A stretch of DNA of 64,000 bases from UBA3910 sp002391465 (GTDB lineage Bacteria > Bacillota > Limnochordia > Darwinibacteriales > Darwinibacteriaceae). Position numbers and translations under genes: made by a program. A model generated the notes under the pieces. That model did no database searches. It saw only the letters and a list, made by a program, of their open reading frames with translations, and was not told the DNA's origin. Of this stretch, positions 33,782 to 42,407 are shown in pieces; the first letter of the stretch is position 1, and the number at the start of each line of letters is the position of its first letter. Location of the stretch: NCBI GenBank assembly GCA_030054835.1, contig JASGVS010000027.1:72235-136234 (forward strand), read 5' to 3'.

Positions 33782-35596
33782 ATGAAGCGAGTCGCCGCTG
33801 CTGTTCTCTTAATAACATTTCTGCTCCTATTATCAGCCGCATCCAGTTTAGCCGTGGAGCGGTTATTTGTGGGAGGTATTGAAGTTGAACTGGAGGAACC
33901 ACTGGAAATTGTTAGTGGAGTGATTCTGGTACCAACTTGGTTATTAGAGAAGCATTTTGGCGGCACCGTTCAGATTTCTGATAGCAGGATTACTGCGGCA
34001 TTTGCCGATCAGACCATTCTTATGCGCTTGGGGGAGAAAAGTGCACTGGTGGATGGGGAAAGCCACAAGCTTGATGTGGCACCGCAGCGCAGGGGAAACG
34101 AGGTCCTGCTACCCCTGCGGTTTTTCGCAGATAGGCTCGGCTTCCAGCTTGTACTGGAAGAGGACGGTAAGGTGCTGCGCCTGCAGAAACCTTCCCAGGT
34201 TAGGGAGCGGGCGTCCCTCTTTGAGAGACTGCGGCAGGAGACAAGCTGGGCAGAGGAACCGGAACCGGTAGAACCGGTGGAGGAAACGGCCCAAGGCCTA
34301 AGTGACATCGTCTACATGGGCGGTGCCCGCTCGCGTGTATTTATCGATCTCCAGTCATATACTGGATATCAGACCAACCTACTTACCGATCCGCCCCGGC
34401 TTATCCTCGATCTCTATGGCGTGGAGGGAGGCCCCCTACCGGTGGTCGAAGTGGATGATTCGCTGCTGATACGTATCCGCAGCAGCCGTTTTGACGAGGA
34501 GACAATCCGTCTCGTCTTTGACCTGAACGCAGCCAGCGGCTACAAAGTGACCCCTTGGGCTGACCGGGGGTTGGAAGTGGAGTTCAACCATATGCTCTAC
34601 GCCGCGGGACTCAGGGAGCGAGACGGCTTTATCGAGCTGTGGCTGGAAGCATCCCATCCTCCTAGCATTGAGGCGATCTACCTGGAAGATCCCCAGCGCC
34701 TGGTGTTAGATCTCCAGGATACCACGCTTTTGGCGTCGGTGCGGGAATTACCCGCTGGCTACGAGCGGATCAGCCGGCTGCGTATGCGGCAGCATTCGCC
34801 GGAGGTAACACGGCTTGTTTTGGAATTGGCCGGACCCGTGACCATGCTGCCGCTGCAGGAGGCTGGTCCGGGCCGCTATGTGATTCCCCTCTTTCAGGGA
34901 ACGGCCCAGGAAGCCCAGCGTATGTTTGACCTGGACGATTTTGAACCGGTCATTTCGCCCGATTTCTCAGACGATACCAAACCGGTCTTCGGACCCCAGC
35001 GGGGCGAGGATGGAGAAGGGATCTTAAGAGGAGTGATCGTGGCCATCGATCCTGGCCATGGCGGTTCCGATCCGGGTACAATCGGCTACCACGGTTCCTT
35101 CGAGAAGGACATTAATTTGGCTATCAGTCTTTTCCTGGGTAAGCTTCTGAAAGAGGCGGGAGCTGAAGTGGTGTACACCCGAGATACGGACGTTTACGTT
35201 TCCATTTTCGAACGACCCGAGATTGCGGTTCGGGCTGGTGCCGATCTATTTATTTCGATCCACGCCAACTCCCATATTAAACGGGGTACCGCACGGGGTA
35301 CGGAAACACTCTACCGGGCCAATGACCTAGTATCCCAGCGTTTGGCCCAACTTGTGCAGGCAGAATTAGTGCAGGCCATTACTTTGGTAGACCGCCGTAT
35401 TTGGGGTCGCGATGATCTGGCCATCTTTAACGGCAGTACAATTCCCGCCGTTTTAGTGGAAGTGGGCTTTCTCGATCATCCGGACGAAGAGGTCCTGCTC
35501 CGGGCAGAGGGCTTTCAGCAGATAGCTGCGGAGGGGATTTACAACGGAATAGAGCGCTTCATCCTTGAATATTTCGGTAAGGGTGAAGGGCAGTGA
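33782..35596 (+). CDS. N-acetylmuramoyl-L-alanine amidase with copper-amine-oxidase-like and AMIN domains
   Basis: A 604-residue secreted amidase. After a signal peptide (about 1-24) comes a copper amine oxidase N-like domain (30-140, with VLLPLRFFADRLGF), then one or two AMIN domains (about 165-370, beta-rich) that bind the wall, and a C-terminal Amidase_3 domain (about 415-600). Zinc and catalytic residues are present: DPGHGGSDPG, FEKDIN, SIHANSH and the Glu of VLVEVGFL. Such proteins split daughter cells or act in sporulation. The overlap with the GerMN gene suggests a shared job. Confidence 0.88.
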   Translation: MKRVAAAVLLITFLLLLSAASSLAVERLFVGGIEVELEEPLEIVSGVILVPTWLLEKHFGGTVQISDSRITAAFADQTILMRLGEKSALVDGESHKLDVAPQRRGNEVLLPLRFFADRLGFQLVLEEDGKVLRLQKPSQVRERASLFERLRQETSWAEEPEPVEPVEETAQGLSDIVYMGGARSRVFIDLQSYTGYQTNLLTDPPRLILDLYGVEGGPLPVVEVDDSLLIRIRSSRFDEETIRLVFDLNAASGYKVTPWADRGLEVEFNHMLYAAGLRERDGFIELWLEASHPPSIEAIYLEDPQRLVLDLQDTTLLASVRELPAGYERISRLRMRQHSPEVTRLVLELAGPVTMLPLQEAGPGRYVIPLFQGTAQEAQRMFDLDDFEPVISPDFSDDTKPVFGPQRGEDGEGILRGVIVAIDPGHGGSDPGTIGYHGSFEKDINLAISLFLGKLLKEAGAEVVYTRDTDVYVSIFERPEIAVRAGADLFISIHANSHIKRGTARGTETLYRANDLVSQRLAQLVQAELVQAITLVDRRIWGRDDLAIFNGSTIPAVLVEVGFLDHPDEEVLLRAEGFQQIAAEGIYNGIERFILEYFGKGEGQ

Positions 35597-36123
35597 AGTG
35601 GGAGCGGAGGATAGCAGGTCTGCTGCTCATCCTCATCCTGCTTTTGGTCGGGCGCGGGGTGTGGAAGGTTTACCAGGGAAGGATGGTGCCCGTTTCCCTC
35701 ATCGAGGAGGGTGCACCCTATTACCCTGTCTACTTCGCCGCTGCCGATTCGGCCCATTTAGAACCTGAATTCCGTCCCGGGACGGCAGATGTTGCGGCGG
35801 TGCTGAAAGATCTTCTGGAAGGCCCCCGCTTACCCGGACTGGCTCCTGTACTGCCCCCCGATGTGAGCGTGTTAGGGTACACCCAGCGGGGGAGTGTTCT
35901 CTATGTGAGTTTCAGCCACCACCTGCGCAGTAACCACCCTGGTGGCAGCCGGGCAGAAATGCTTACGGTGTACGGCATTGTCAATTCCCTGACAGAGATA
36001 GCCGGTATTGAGCGGGTGCAGATTTTAATAGAATATGAGCAGATAGATACCCTAACCGGGCATATTGATCTAGGCAAGCCACTGGAAAGGGATTACAGTC
36101 TGCTGGGCAGCACAATGATCTGA
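35593..36123 (+). CDS. GerMN-domain lipoprotein-like protein
   Basis: A 176-residue protein with an N-terminal membrane helix (about 7-24, no lipobox cysteine) and a GerMN domain (about 40-150: DVAAVLKDLLEGP, VSVLGYTQRGSVLYVSFS, AEMLTVYGIVNSLTEI and GIERVQILIE). GerM proteins act in spore germination and engulfment in Bacillota. The GTG start overlaps the stop of the amidase gene, so the two are co-translated. Confidence 0.75.
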   Translation: MKWERRIAGLLLILILLLVGRGVWKVYQGRMVPVSLIEEGAPYYPVYFAAADSAHLEPEFRPGTADVAAVLKDLLEGPRLPGLAPVLPPDVSVLGYTQRGSVLYVSFSHHLRSNHPGGSRAEMLTVYGIVNSLTEIAGIERVQILIEYEQIDTLTGHIDLGKPLERDYSLLGSTMI

Positions 36124-36144
36124 GTTGAGTTTGGAGGAATTGGT

Positions 36145-36933
36145 TTGGCGATAGGCATCTACGATTCGGGTGTGGGCGGCCTGTCCATTTGGCGCGAGCT
36201 GCAGGTGCGGCTTAAGACCCGTTTGATCTACTTCGGCGATACGGCCCATGTCCCCTATGGGGAAAAGGGCGCAGACGAGCTGGAAGGTTATTTCTGGAAC
36301 ATAATGAACTTTTTTCGCAGCAGGGGGTGTGTCGGTGCGGTTGTGGCGTGCAACACTACGAGCACCCTCGTTTTGCCCCGGGTGAAAGATAAGGTTGAGT
36401 ACCCCGTCTTAGGTATCGTGGAAGGGGCGGTAGAAGCCACCTTAGCTGCGGGAAACGGCAGCGTTGGCATCTTGGCCACGAAAGCCACAGTGGAAAGCGG
36501 CGTTTACCAGAGGGCGCTGAGTGAGGCCCGTCCGGATTGGCAGGTTTATGCCCAGAGTGCTCCCCGACTTGTTCCCTTAGTGGAAGGGGGACAGGTGGAA
36601 GGTAAAAAGGCAGAGGAGGCAGTGAGGGAATACCTGGAACCCCTCCTTGCGAAGGGGATCGACACCCTCCTTTTGGGTTGTACCCATTACCCCTTTCTGC
36701 GGGAACAATTTGAGAGAGCAGCGGGAAGTGGTGTTAGGATCGTGGATCCTGCCCCCTACATTGCCCAGCGGGCTGAAGCCATCTGGCCCCAATTCAGTCA
36801 GGGGGGAGAGTATCTGGGTAGTGAGTTTTGGGTGAGTGCTAAGCCTGAGGCTTTTCGTCAGACTGCCCAAAAGCTTCTGGGGACAGAGATCAAACATGTG
36901 CACTTTCATGAAGATGTGGAAGAGGGAAAATAA
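36145..36933 (+). CDS. murI: Glutamate racemase
   Basis: Makes D-glutamate for peptidoglycan. The 262-residue protein has IYDSGVGGLSIWREL near residue 4, the first catalytic Cys in VVACNTTS near 70 and the second in LLGCTHYPFLR near 180. The start is TTG 36145 with GGAGG 7 bases before. It is directly followed by murD (one-base overlap), the ligase that uses its product. Confidence 0.95.
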   Translation: MAIGIYDSGVGGLSIWRELQVRLKTRLIYFGDTAHVPYGEKGADELEGYFWNIMNFFRSRGCVGAVVACNTTSTLVLPRVKDKVEYPVLGIVEGAVEATLAAGNGSVGILATKATVESGVYQRALSEARPDWQVYAQSAPRLVPLVEGGQVEGKKAEEAVREYLEPLLAKGIDTLLLGCTHYPFLREQFERAAGSGVRIVDPAPYIAQRAEAIWPQFSQGGEYLGSEFWVSAKPEAFRQTAQKLLGTEIKHVHFHEDVEEGK

Positions 36934-38312
36934 TGCGTGAGGACATTCAACGGGACTGGCAGGGAAAACGGGTAGCAGTTGTTGGACTGGGTGTGAGCAA
37001 CCGGGCCCTGATTCGCTTTCTGCAGGCTGCGGGAGCGGTTGTCTGCGGTAGGGATAGGCAGTCCCTTGGGGAAATAAAGGACGTTGCTGAACTTACTTCC
37101 TTGGGTATTGATCTAGTGCTCGGGGACAGCTATTTAGAAGGACTGGCCGAGTATGACTGTGTTTTTGTAAGTCCGGGTGTGCCCAAGGATCTGCCTGAGC
37201 TGCAGGAGGTATATGCCCAGGGGAAGGTGAGTAGCGAGATTGAACTGGTGTTCCGCTACAGCCGGGCACCCATATACGCGGTAACGGGCAGTTCGGGTAA
37301 GACAACTACAACCAGTCTGATTCGGGACATGCTCCGTGCCCACGGTGCTTCCGTTTATGCCGGGGGGAATATCGGTGTTCCCCTAATTAACGAAATCAGT
37401 CAGATCGGGCCAGATGATTGTGTAGTGTTGGAACTATCTAGTTTCCAATTGGATCGTCTGCCTGTCAACCCTAGGGGCGCATTGATCACCAATCTTGCCC
37501 CCAACCACCTTGATATTCACCACACAATGGAGGCTTACACCGCGGCCAAGGAGAATATCTTCTTGGGGCAGGGAAAGACTGATTTCTTAGTAGTCAATTA
37601 CGATGACCCTATCACACGGGCGATGGAAGTAAAGGCCCAATCGAAAGTGTTCTTTTTCAGCCTGAAGGGCAAGGCTCTGCCCGGTACATACCTGGACGGT
37701 GATGACCTTGTGTACGAGGATGGCAAGGAACGAATCGTTTTCGCCAAGCGCTCCCAGATCAAGTTGATGGGCGAGCACAATGTGGCCAATATACTGGCGG
37801 CAGCCCTGGCCAGCCGCCTGGCCGGCGCAGACTGGCAGGCAATTGCCCAGGTGTGCAGGGAGTTTCGGGGTGTTGCCCATAGGTTGGAATTGGTGGGGGA
37901 AGTGGATGGGGTAAGCTATTACAACGACTCCATAGCCACCACACCCGATCGTACCCAAGCGGCCCTCAATTCCTTTTCCCAGCCCATTATTCTCCTGGCA
38001 GGTGGTTCCGATAAGCAGCTGTCCTATACCGAGCTGGGGCGGGTCATTCACCAGCGGGCAAAACAGGCTGTCTTATTCGGGGCAACGGGACCTGCCATCA
38101 GACAGGCTATCTTGGACTCGGGCCCTTGTCCCATAGAGATGGTGTCCAACTTAGAGGAAGCGGTTATGCTAGCAAGTAAAGTGGCCGAAACAGGGGATGT
38201 GGTACTCCTATCTCCCGCTTCTGCCAGCTTTGATCAATACTCGGATTTTACTGCCCGCGGCGAACACTTTCGCAGCCTGGTGAGCAGGCTCACTACCAAA
38301 GGAGGAGATTGA
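36933..38312 (+). CDS. murD: UDP-N-acetylmuramoyl-L-alanine-D-glutamate ligase
   Basis: Adds D-glutamate to UDP-MurNAc-L-Ala with ATP. The 459-residue protein has an N-terminal UDP-binding fold (VAVVGLGVSNRALIRF), the ATP loop VTGSSGKTTTTSLI near residue 113, ELSSFQLD near 167 and the HRLE motif of the C-terminal ligase domain (GVAHRLELVG near 310). murI-murD adjacency places synthesis and use of D-glutamate in one transcript. Confidence 0.97.
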   Translation: MREDIQRDWQGKRVAVVGLGVSNRALIRFLQAAGAVVCGRDRQSLGEIKDVAELTSLGIDLVLGDSYLEGLAEYDCVFVSPGVPKDLPELQEVYAQGKVSSEIELVFRYSRAPIYAVTGSSGKTTTTSLIRDMLRAHGASVYAGGNIGVPLINEISQIGPDDCVVLELSSFQLDRLPVNPRGALITNLAPNHLDIHHTMEAYTAAKENIFLGQGKTDFLVVNYDDPITRAMEVKAQSKVFFFSLKGKALPGTYLDGDDLVYEDGKERIVFAKRSQIKLMGEHNVANILAAALASRLAGADWQAIAQVCREFRGVAHRLELVGEVDGVSYYNDSIATTPDRTQAALNSFSQPIILLAGGSDKQLSYTELGRVIHQRAKQAVLFGATGPAIRQAILDSGPCPIEMVSNLEEAVMLASKVAETGDVVLLSPASASFDQYSDFTARGEHFRSLVSRLTTKGGD

Positions 38313-38873
38313 ATGTTAGCAGTAACCACCCCGTTGCAGAATGCCAGGGAATTACGGGCCGGTGACGAGGTCAGAATCAGCGGAGTAATTTACACCGCTA
38401 GGGATGCTGCCCACCAGCGCCTGGTCAAACTGGTGGAAGAGGGTAAACCACTGCCATTTCCCGTGGACGGGGCAGTGATTTACTACGTTGGTCCAGCACC
38501 GGCCAAACCCGGTGAGCCGAGTGGTTCAGCCGGACCAACAACTTCCATGCGGATGGATGGCCTAACCATTCCCCTTTTGGAACAGGGCCTGAAGGGTATG
38601 ATTGGCAAAGGGCCCCGGAGTCCGGAAGTTATTGAAGCTATGAAAAAACATGGTGCTGTTTACTTTGCCGCGGTGGGTGGAGCTGCCGCTTTGATTGCCC
38701 AGAGTATAAAAGCGGTGGAAGTGGTGGCCTACCCCGAACTGGGGGCGGAAGCGGTGCACCGTATGGTTGTGGAAGACTTCCCAGCCGTGGTGGCCATCGA
38801 CAGTGAGGGTAACAACCTATACGAGCAGGGAGTAACCGCCTACCGCGATCCCAGCCTGAAGGAGGCAAACTAA
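38313..38873 (+). CDS. Fumarase/tartrate-dehydratase beta-subunit-like protein
   Basis: A 186-residue protein matching the C-terminal or beta part of class I [4Fe-4S] hydro-lyases (FumB-type, TtdB): GDEVRISGVIYTARDAAHQRL, AVIYYVGPAPA, SAGPTTSMRMDG near residue 75 and KGMIGKG with KHGAVYFAAVGGAAAL. The beta subunit alone lacks the iron-sulfur cysteines, and no alpha subunit is in the window. It abuts murD and is followed after no gap by rph. Enzyme activity with a distant alpha partner is likely, substrate uncertain. Confidence 0.85.
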   Translation: MLAVTTPLQNARELRAGDEVRISGVIYTARDAAHQRLVKLVEEGKPLPFPVDGAVIYYVGPAPAKPGEPSGSAGPTTSMRMDGLTIPLLEQGLKGMIGKGPRSPEVIEAMKKHGAVYFAAVGGAAALIAQSIKAVEVVAYPELGAEAVHRMVVEDFPAVVAIDSEGNNLYEQGVTAYRDPSLKEAN

Positions 38874-39610
38874 TGAGTTTCACTAGAGTTGACGGGCGCA
38901 GGCCAGATGAGCTGCGGCCTGTCAAAATAACGCGTGATTATATTATGCACGCGGAGGGCTCAGTCTTGATTGAACTGGGCAATACGAAAGTAATCTGTAC
39001 AGCCACAATCGAAGATCGGGTACCACATTGGCTCCGCGGGGAAGGAACCGGTTGGATTACGGCTGAATACGCCATGCTGCCACGGGCCACGGGTGTACGC
39101 AACCAAAGGGAATCATCGAAGGGTAGGATCGGGGGGAGGACCCACGAGATCCAGCGTCTGATCGGCCGTTCACTCCGTTCCATTATCGATCTGAAAGCGC
39201 TAGGTGAGCGGACAATCTGGCTCGACTGTGACGTTATCCAGGCGGACGGAGGTACCAGAACGGCAGCCATTACTGGTGCCTACATCGCCTTGACGGATGC
39301 ACTACGGAAACTGCCAGAGCCTGTTGCGGTGCAGGATTATCTTGCTGCCATCAGTCTGGGTATAGTAGACGGTCAAGTGCTCCTCGATCTCTGCTACGAA
39401 GAGGATTTTGCTGCCCAACTTGATATGAACGTGGTTATGACGGGCAGCGGTAAGATTGTGGAGATCCAGGGTACGGCAGAAACGGCTCCCTTCAGCCGCG
39501 AGGAACTAAACGCGCTTTTGGATCTGGCAAAAAAGGGAATTTTGGAATTGGTGGATATGCAGAAATCCCTGTTTATGCAGGATCTTTCCAAGGGATTGGG
39601 AGGCAGGTAA
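38873..39610 (+). CDS. rph: Ribonuclease PH
   Basis: A phosphorolytic 3'-5' exoribonuclease that trims tRNA precursors. The 245-residue protein shows VDGRRPDELRPVKI, GNTKVICTATIEDRVP, TGWITAEYAMLPRAT, the DLKALGERTIWLDCDVIQADGGTRTA block near 105-125 and EIQGTAETAPFSREEL near the end. Overlaps the previous stop by one base. rph-rdgB is a conserved pair. Confidence 0.96.
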   Translation: MSFTRVDGRRPDELRPVKITRDYIMHAEGSVLIELGNTKVICTATIEDRVPHWLRGEGTGWITAEYAMLPRATGVRNQRESSKGRIGGRTHEIQRLIGRSLRSIIDLKALGERTIWLDCDVIQADGGTRTAAITGAYIALTDALRKLPEPVAVQDYLAAISLGIVDGQVLLDLCYEEDFAAQLDMNVVMTGSGKIVEIQGTAETAPFSREELNALLDLAKKGILELVDMQKSLFMQDLSKGLGGR

Positions 39611-40207
39611 ATGGGAGCAAAGCGCCTGGTGATAGCCAGCGGCAACCGCAATAAGATCGAAGAAATCAGGGACCTGACCAAAGGCCTTGGACTGGAGGTT
39701 GTGGGTATCCACGATTTAGGCGATTTCCCGCCGGTAATTGAGGACGGCGCTACCTTTAGGGATAACGCCCGGAAAAAGGCATTGGAAACGGCCCGCCTAG
39801 TACAGGAACTGGTCTTGGCGGACGATTCGGGCTTGGAGGTAGACGCATTGGGGGGCGCTCCCGGCGTGTATTCCGCTCGCTATGCCGGCGTTGACGGGGA
39901 TGACGAGGCGAATAATCGACTGCTACTGCATAAACTGGAGGGAATTCCTCTGGAGCAGAGGGGAGCCCAGTTTCGCTGCGTGATGGCATTGGCAGCCCCC
40001 ACGGGAGAAGTGGAGTATTCCGAGGGAATCTGCCGCGGGATAATCACCTTTGAGCCTAGGGGAAACAGTGGTTTTGGCTACGACCCGCTTTTTTTGGTAC
40101 CTGAGTACGGCAAAACCTTTGCCGAACTTGGGCCGGAAATCAAGAATACAATCAGCCATAGGTCCATGGCCATGGCAGGCATGTTAAAACTGTTAAGTCG
40201 TGTCTAG
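39611..40207 (+). CDS. rdgB: XTP/dITP diphosphatase
   Basis: Removes noncanonical purine nucleotides (ITP, XTP, dITP). The 198-residue protein has IASGNRNKIEEI near residue 8, FRDNARKKALETA near 52, VLADDSGLEVDALGGAPGVYSARYAG near 70 with metal-binding residues, and GNSGFGYDPLFLVPEYGKTFAEL near 155. ATG directly follows the rph stop. Confidence 0.96.
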   Translation: MGAKRLVIASGNRNKIEEIRDLTKGLGLEVVGIHDLGDFPPVIEDGATFRDNARKKALETARLVQELVLADDSGLEVDALGGAPGVYSARYAGVDGDDEANNRLLLHKLEGIPLEQRGAQFRCVMALAAPTGEVEYSEGICRGIITFEPRGNSGFGYDPLFLVPEYGKTFAELGPEIKNTISHRSMAMAGMLKLLSRV

Positions 40208-40222
40208 GGCGGGGAATGGGTG

Positions 40223-40251
40223 TTGACGCAGCTTTGATTGTATGGTAATAT
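40223..40251 (+). promoter_or_regulatory. Sigma-A promoter of the four-tRNA cluster
   Basis: TTGACG (40223-40228) and TAATAT (40246-40251), 17 bases apart, precede tRNA-Pro by about 30 bases. Confidence 0.65.
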
Positions 40252-40281
40252 TGACTGTGTCAGCTTAAGAGCCACAATTTG

Positions 40282-40359
40282 CGGGGCGTGGCGCAGTTTG
40301 GCTAGCGCGCCTGCCTTGGGAGCAGGAGGCCGGAGGTTCAAATCCTCTCGCCCCGACCA
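40282..40359 (+). tRNA. tRNA-Pro (TGG)
   Basis: Acceptor CGGGGCG pairs with CGCCCCG; the anticodon loop CTTGGGA gives TGG; T loop GTTCAAATC; ends in A-CCA encoded. Confidence 0.95.
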
Positions 40360-40365
40360 TTTTAA

Positions 40366-40439
40366 GCGGGTGTAGCTCAATGGTAGAGCACCGGCCTTCC
40401 AAGCCGGCTATGTGAGTTCGATTCTCATCACCCGCTCCA
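40366..40439 (+). tRNA. tRNA-Gly (TCC)
   Basis: Acceptor GCGGGTG pairs with CACCCGC; loop CTTCCAA between CCGGC and GCCGG gives anticodon TCC; encoded CCA. Confidence 0.95.
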
Positions 40440-40454
40440 TTACCTTTTTTGCCT

Positions 40455-40530
40455 GCGCCTGTAGCTCAGGGGATAGAGCATCGGACTTCTAATCCGAGTG
40501 CCGCAGGTTCGATTCCTGCCAGGCGCGCCA
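40455..40530 (+). tRNA. tRNA-Arg (TCT)
   Basis: Acceptor GCGCCTG pairs with CAGGCGC; loop CTTCTAA between TCGGA and TCCGA gives anticodon TCT; encoded CCA. Confidence 0.95.
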
Positions 40531-40538
40531 TACAATAC

Positions 40539-40616
40539 GGTGGGTATAGCTCAGTTGGTTAGAGCGCCAGGTTGTGGCCCTGGAGGTCGCCGGTTCGAAT
40601 CCGGTTACTCACCCCA
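40539..40616 (+). tRNA. tRNA-His (GTG)
   Basis: Loop TTGTGGC between CCAGG and CCTGG gives GTG. The extra 5' G (position -1) opposite C73 typical of tRNA-His is encoded at 40539; encoded CCA. Confidence 0.95.
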
Positions 40617-40619
40617 TTT

Positions 40620-40648
40620 AAAAAAGCGGTCCATATGGACCGCTTTTC
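40620..40648. terminator. Bidirectional terminator after the tRNA cluster
   Basis: A perfect 26-bp palindrome centred on CCATATGG with A4 left and T4 right ends the tRNA transcript and the reverse-strand lipid kinase gene. Confidence 0.8.
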
Positions 40649-40663
40649 CATTTTCAGAAACAG

Positions 40664-41542
40664 TTAGGCTCGGGGCACAACCACCCTAGTTTTCTCTGGC
40701 GAGAGCTTGGTGTGGAGCGGGGCAGCGGGGAAAATATCTCCGTCCAGCATCACGGGCATGGACATGCCCTGGACAGAAATTTCTCTGCCCTGAAGTATCG
40801 TTACGGCAGGATGGTTAGTGTGCCCCCCTGAGTAAATCTTGGGCAGGGTTACCGCCAGATCGCTGCGGCTGATTTCATCAATGATCAGAACTTCGAACTG
40901 ACCCGCATTGTAGTGTGCATCCGGCGTGAACATCATTCCCCCACCGCCGTAGGGCATATTCATCACAAAAAGACCAATAATATTCCGGGTCATTGTCTTG
41001 CCATCAATAGTAATATCCACAGTGAAACTCCTCAGTCGCCGCAAAGTGGCAGCAACCCCCAGGAGGAAGGCAACCTTACCCTTAATCATGCTGTCCGAGC
41101 GTTCATTCACATACTCGATTACATCCACAGGAAAGCCAATGGAGGCCAGAACACCGAAGTAACGGGAACCATAGACGCCCACATCCAGGGTGTCAATGTC
41201 CCTTTCCAGCAAAACTTCGATGGCGGGACGCGTCTGTCTGGGAATACCGAGACCACGAGCGTAATCATTACCAGTTCCGCCGGGAATGATACCCAGGGCA
41301 GCGGTGGGATTTTCACAGACACCAGTTAACACTTCTCGAATTGTACCGTCTCCGCCTAAAGCTGCCACAATTTCATGTTTTTCGCTGGCTCGCTGGGCAA
41401 GTTCAATGGCATGTCCGGGCCCATCTGTAAAGATTAGTTCAAAATCGGTGTTTTTTTCGCGCAGGATCTGTTCTGCCAGCCGCGCGGTTCGTTCGCCCCG
41501 TCCCCGTCCCGCAAGAGGGTTGGCGATTACCGCTATACTCAT
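40664..41542 (-). CDS. Diacylglycerol kinase-family lipid kinase
   Basis: A 292-residue YegS/DgkB-type kinase that phosphorylates a membrane lipid, most often diacylglycerol. It has the opening AVIANPLAGRGRG, the GGDGTIREVLTGV motif near residue 63, GIIPGGTGNDYARGLGIPR near 94 and the C-terminal ISVQGMSMPVMLDGD. These are full catalytic motifs. Whether it recycles diacylglycerol (DgkB role) or acts on another lipid is not decided by sequence. It lies alone on the reverse strand between tRNAs and a small gene. Confidence 0.9.
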   Translation of the reverse strand: MSIAVIANPLAGRGRGERTARLAEQILREKNTDFELIFTDGPGHAIELAQRASEKHEIVAALGGDGTIREVLTGVCENPTAALGIIPGGTGNDYARGLGIPRQTRPAIEVLLERDIDTLDVGVYGSRYFGVLASIGFPVDVIEYVNERSDSMIKGKVAFLLGVAATLRRLRSFTVDITIDGKTMTRNIIGLFVMNMPYGGGGMMFTPDAHYNAGQFEVLIIDEISRSDLAVTLPKIYSGGHTNHPAVTILQGREISVQGMSMPVMLDGDIFPAAPLHTKLSPEKTRVVVPRA

Positions 41543-41636
41543 TTCGTTTTTCCTCCCCGTTCCCTAATGTTGACATAATTCGCCATTATAACTCCAAACT
41601 CCTTCGCCCATACTAGACGAAGAAGGGGGTGGCAGA

Positions 41637-41831
41637 GTGGCGAAAGACAAGAAAAAGGCGAATTTGCGCAAACAACAGCAGTTTTCCAAGGCGGGTAAAC
41701 CCGCAGGGGCTAATAATTACTTTGAAACAGCTGAAGAGTTAGCAAATCGCCAACAGGGTTCAGGCATGGGAAAAAGGCAGCAGCAGAAAACTAACAAACC
41801 CACACCTAACCCAGAAGGCCCCGGAAAATAA
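41637..41831 (+). CDS. Small basic Gln/Lys-rich protein, 64 residues
   Basis: A GTG-started hydrophilic product (GGGGGTGG site before it) rich in Lys, Gln, Asn and Gly: KDKKKANLRKQQQF, AGANNYFETAEELANRQQ, and a proline-rich tail. No hydrophobic core or membrane segment is visible. The composition recalls small acid-soluble or other minor spore proteins of Bacillota, but no diagnostic motif supports naming it. A hairpin follows. Confidence 0.5.
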   Translation: MAKDKKKANLRKQQQFSKAGKPAGANNYFETAEELANRQQGSGMGKRQQQKTNKPTPNPEGPGK

Positions 41832-41833
41832 CG

Positions 41834-41861
41834 CAAAAAAAGGGAGCATTTACGCTCCCTT
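41834..41861. terminator. Terminator between two small convergent genes
   Basis: AAGGGAGC pairs with GCTCCCTT around ATTTAC. The A run on its left becomes a T run on the reverse strand, so it chiefly terminates the reverse-strand 143-residue gene. Confidence 0.75.
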
Positions 41862-41880
41862 CCTTCTTATCTGGTCTTCC

Positions 41881-42312
41881 TCAGACTCCACTGATAAGCT
41901 CGGTCAGCCTTTGGGCCGCCTGGAGAGCACCTTGTTCGCTGCGTGCCCAGACGCTGCGACGCAGTTCAGCGATGGTTTCGCCGATCTCCCTTTGGATGCC
42001 CAGTTTCTCCTCTTGACGGAAAACTCCCTGTTCCCAGGTCTCCTCCAAATCGTCTACCGCCATGGTCGCAGCCTCCCACTGTCTTTGTACTGCTGCCTCA
42101 GCTATCTCGTCAACCAAGTCCTGCATATCCGACAAAGGATGATCAGGCGGTGTGGGGGCCAGTGGGTAATCGGGTAGGTACTCTACCAATCTGACTTGCT
42201 GCGGTAAGGGTTGGGGGGAATCTCGGTCGGAGAGGGAAAGCCTGCTGGAAAAAACGAGCACCCCCACCAGGAGGGCGGCCAAACCCAAAAACACTGTTAG
42301 ATTGCGGCGCAC
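41881..42312 (-). CDS. Small membrane-anchored DUF4363-like protein
   Basis: A 143-residue protein with an N-terminal helix (about 5-22), a proline-rich linker and a helical body (70-140) with QRQWEAATMAVDDLEETWEQ and LRRSVWARSEQGALQAAQRL. This helical hairpin plus anchor resembles DUF4363 proteins common in Clostridia, of unknown function. It is divergent from the glycosyltransferase gene. Confidence 0.55.
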   Translation of the reverse strand: MRRNLTVFLGLAALLVGVLVFSSRLSLSDRDSPQPLPQQVRLVEYLPDYPLAPTPPDHPLSDMQDLVDEIAEAAVQRQWEAATMAVDDLEETWEQGVFRQEEKLGIQREIGETIAELRRSVWARSEQGALQAAQRLTELISGV

Positions 42313-42407
42313 GGTATCTCTCCTTTCTTCCTTCAGTATTCCCAGGCTCGTATTGATTCATGATTTTGGTTCAGAATAATTGAGAGAATGACGGGAGGAA
42401 ACAGCCG

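Noticed and set aside
41570..41592. TTGACA with TATAAC upstream of the 64-residue gene as a promoter
   Set aside because: The two boxes are only 11 bases apart, so they cannot form one standard promoter.
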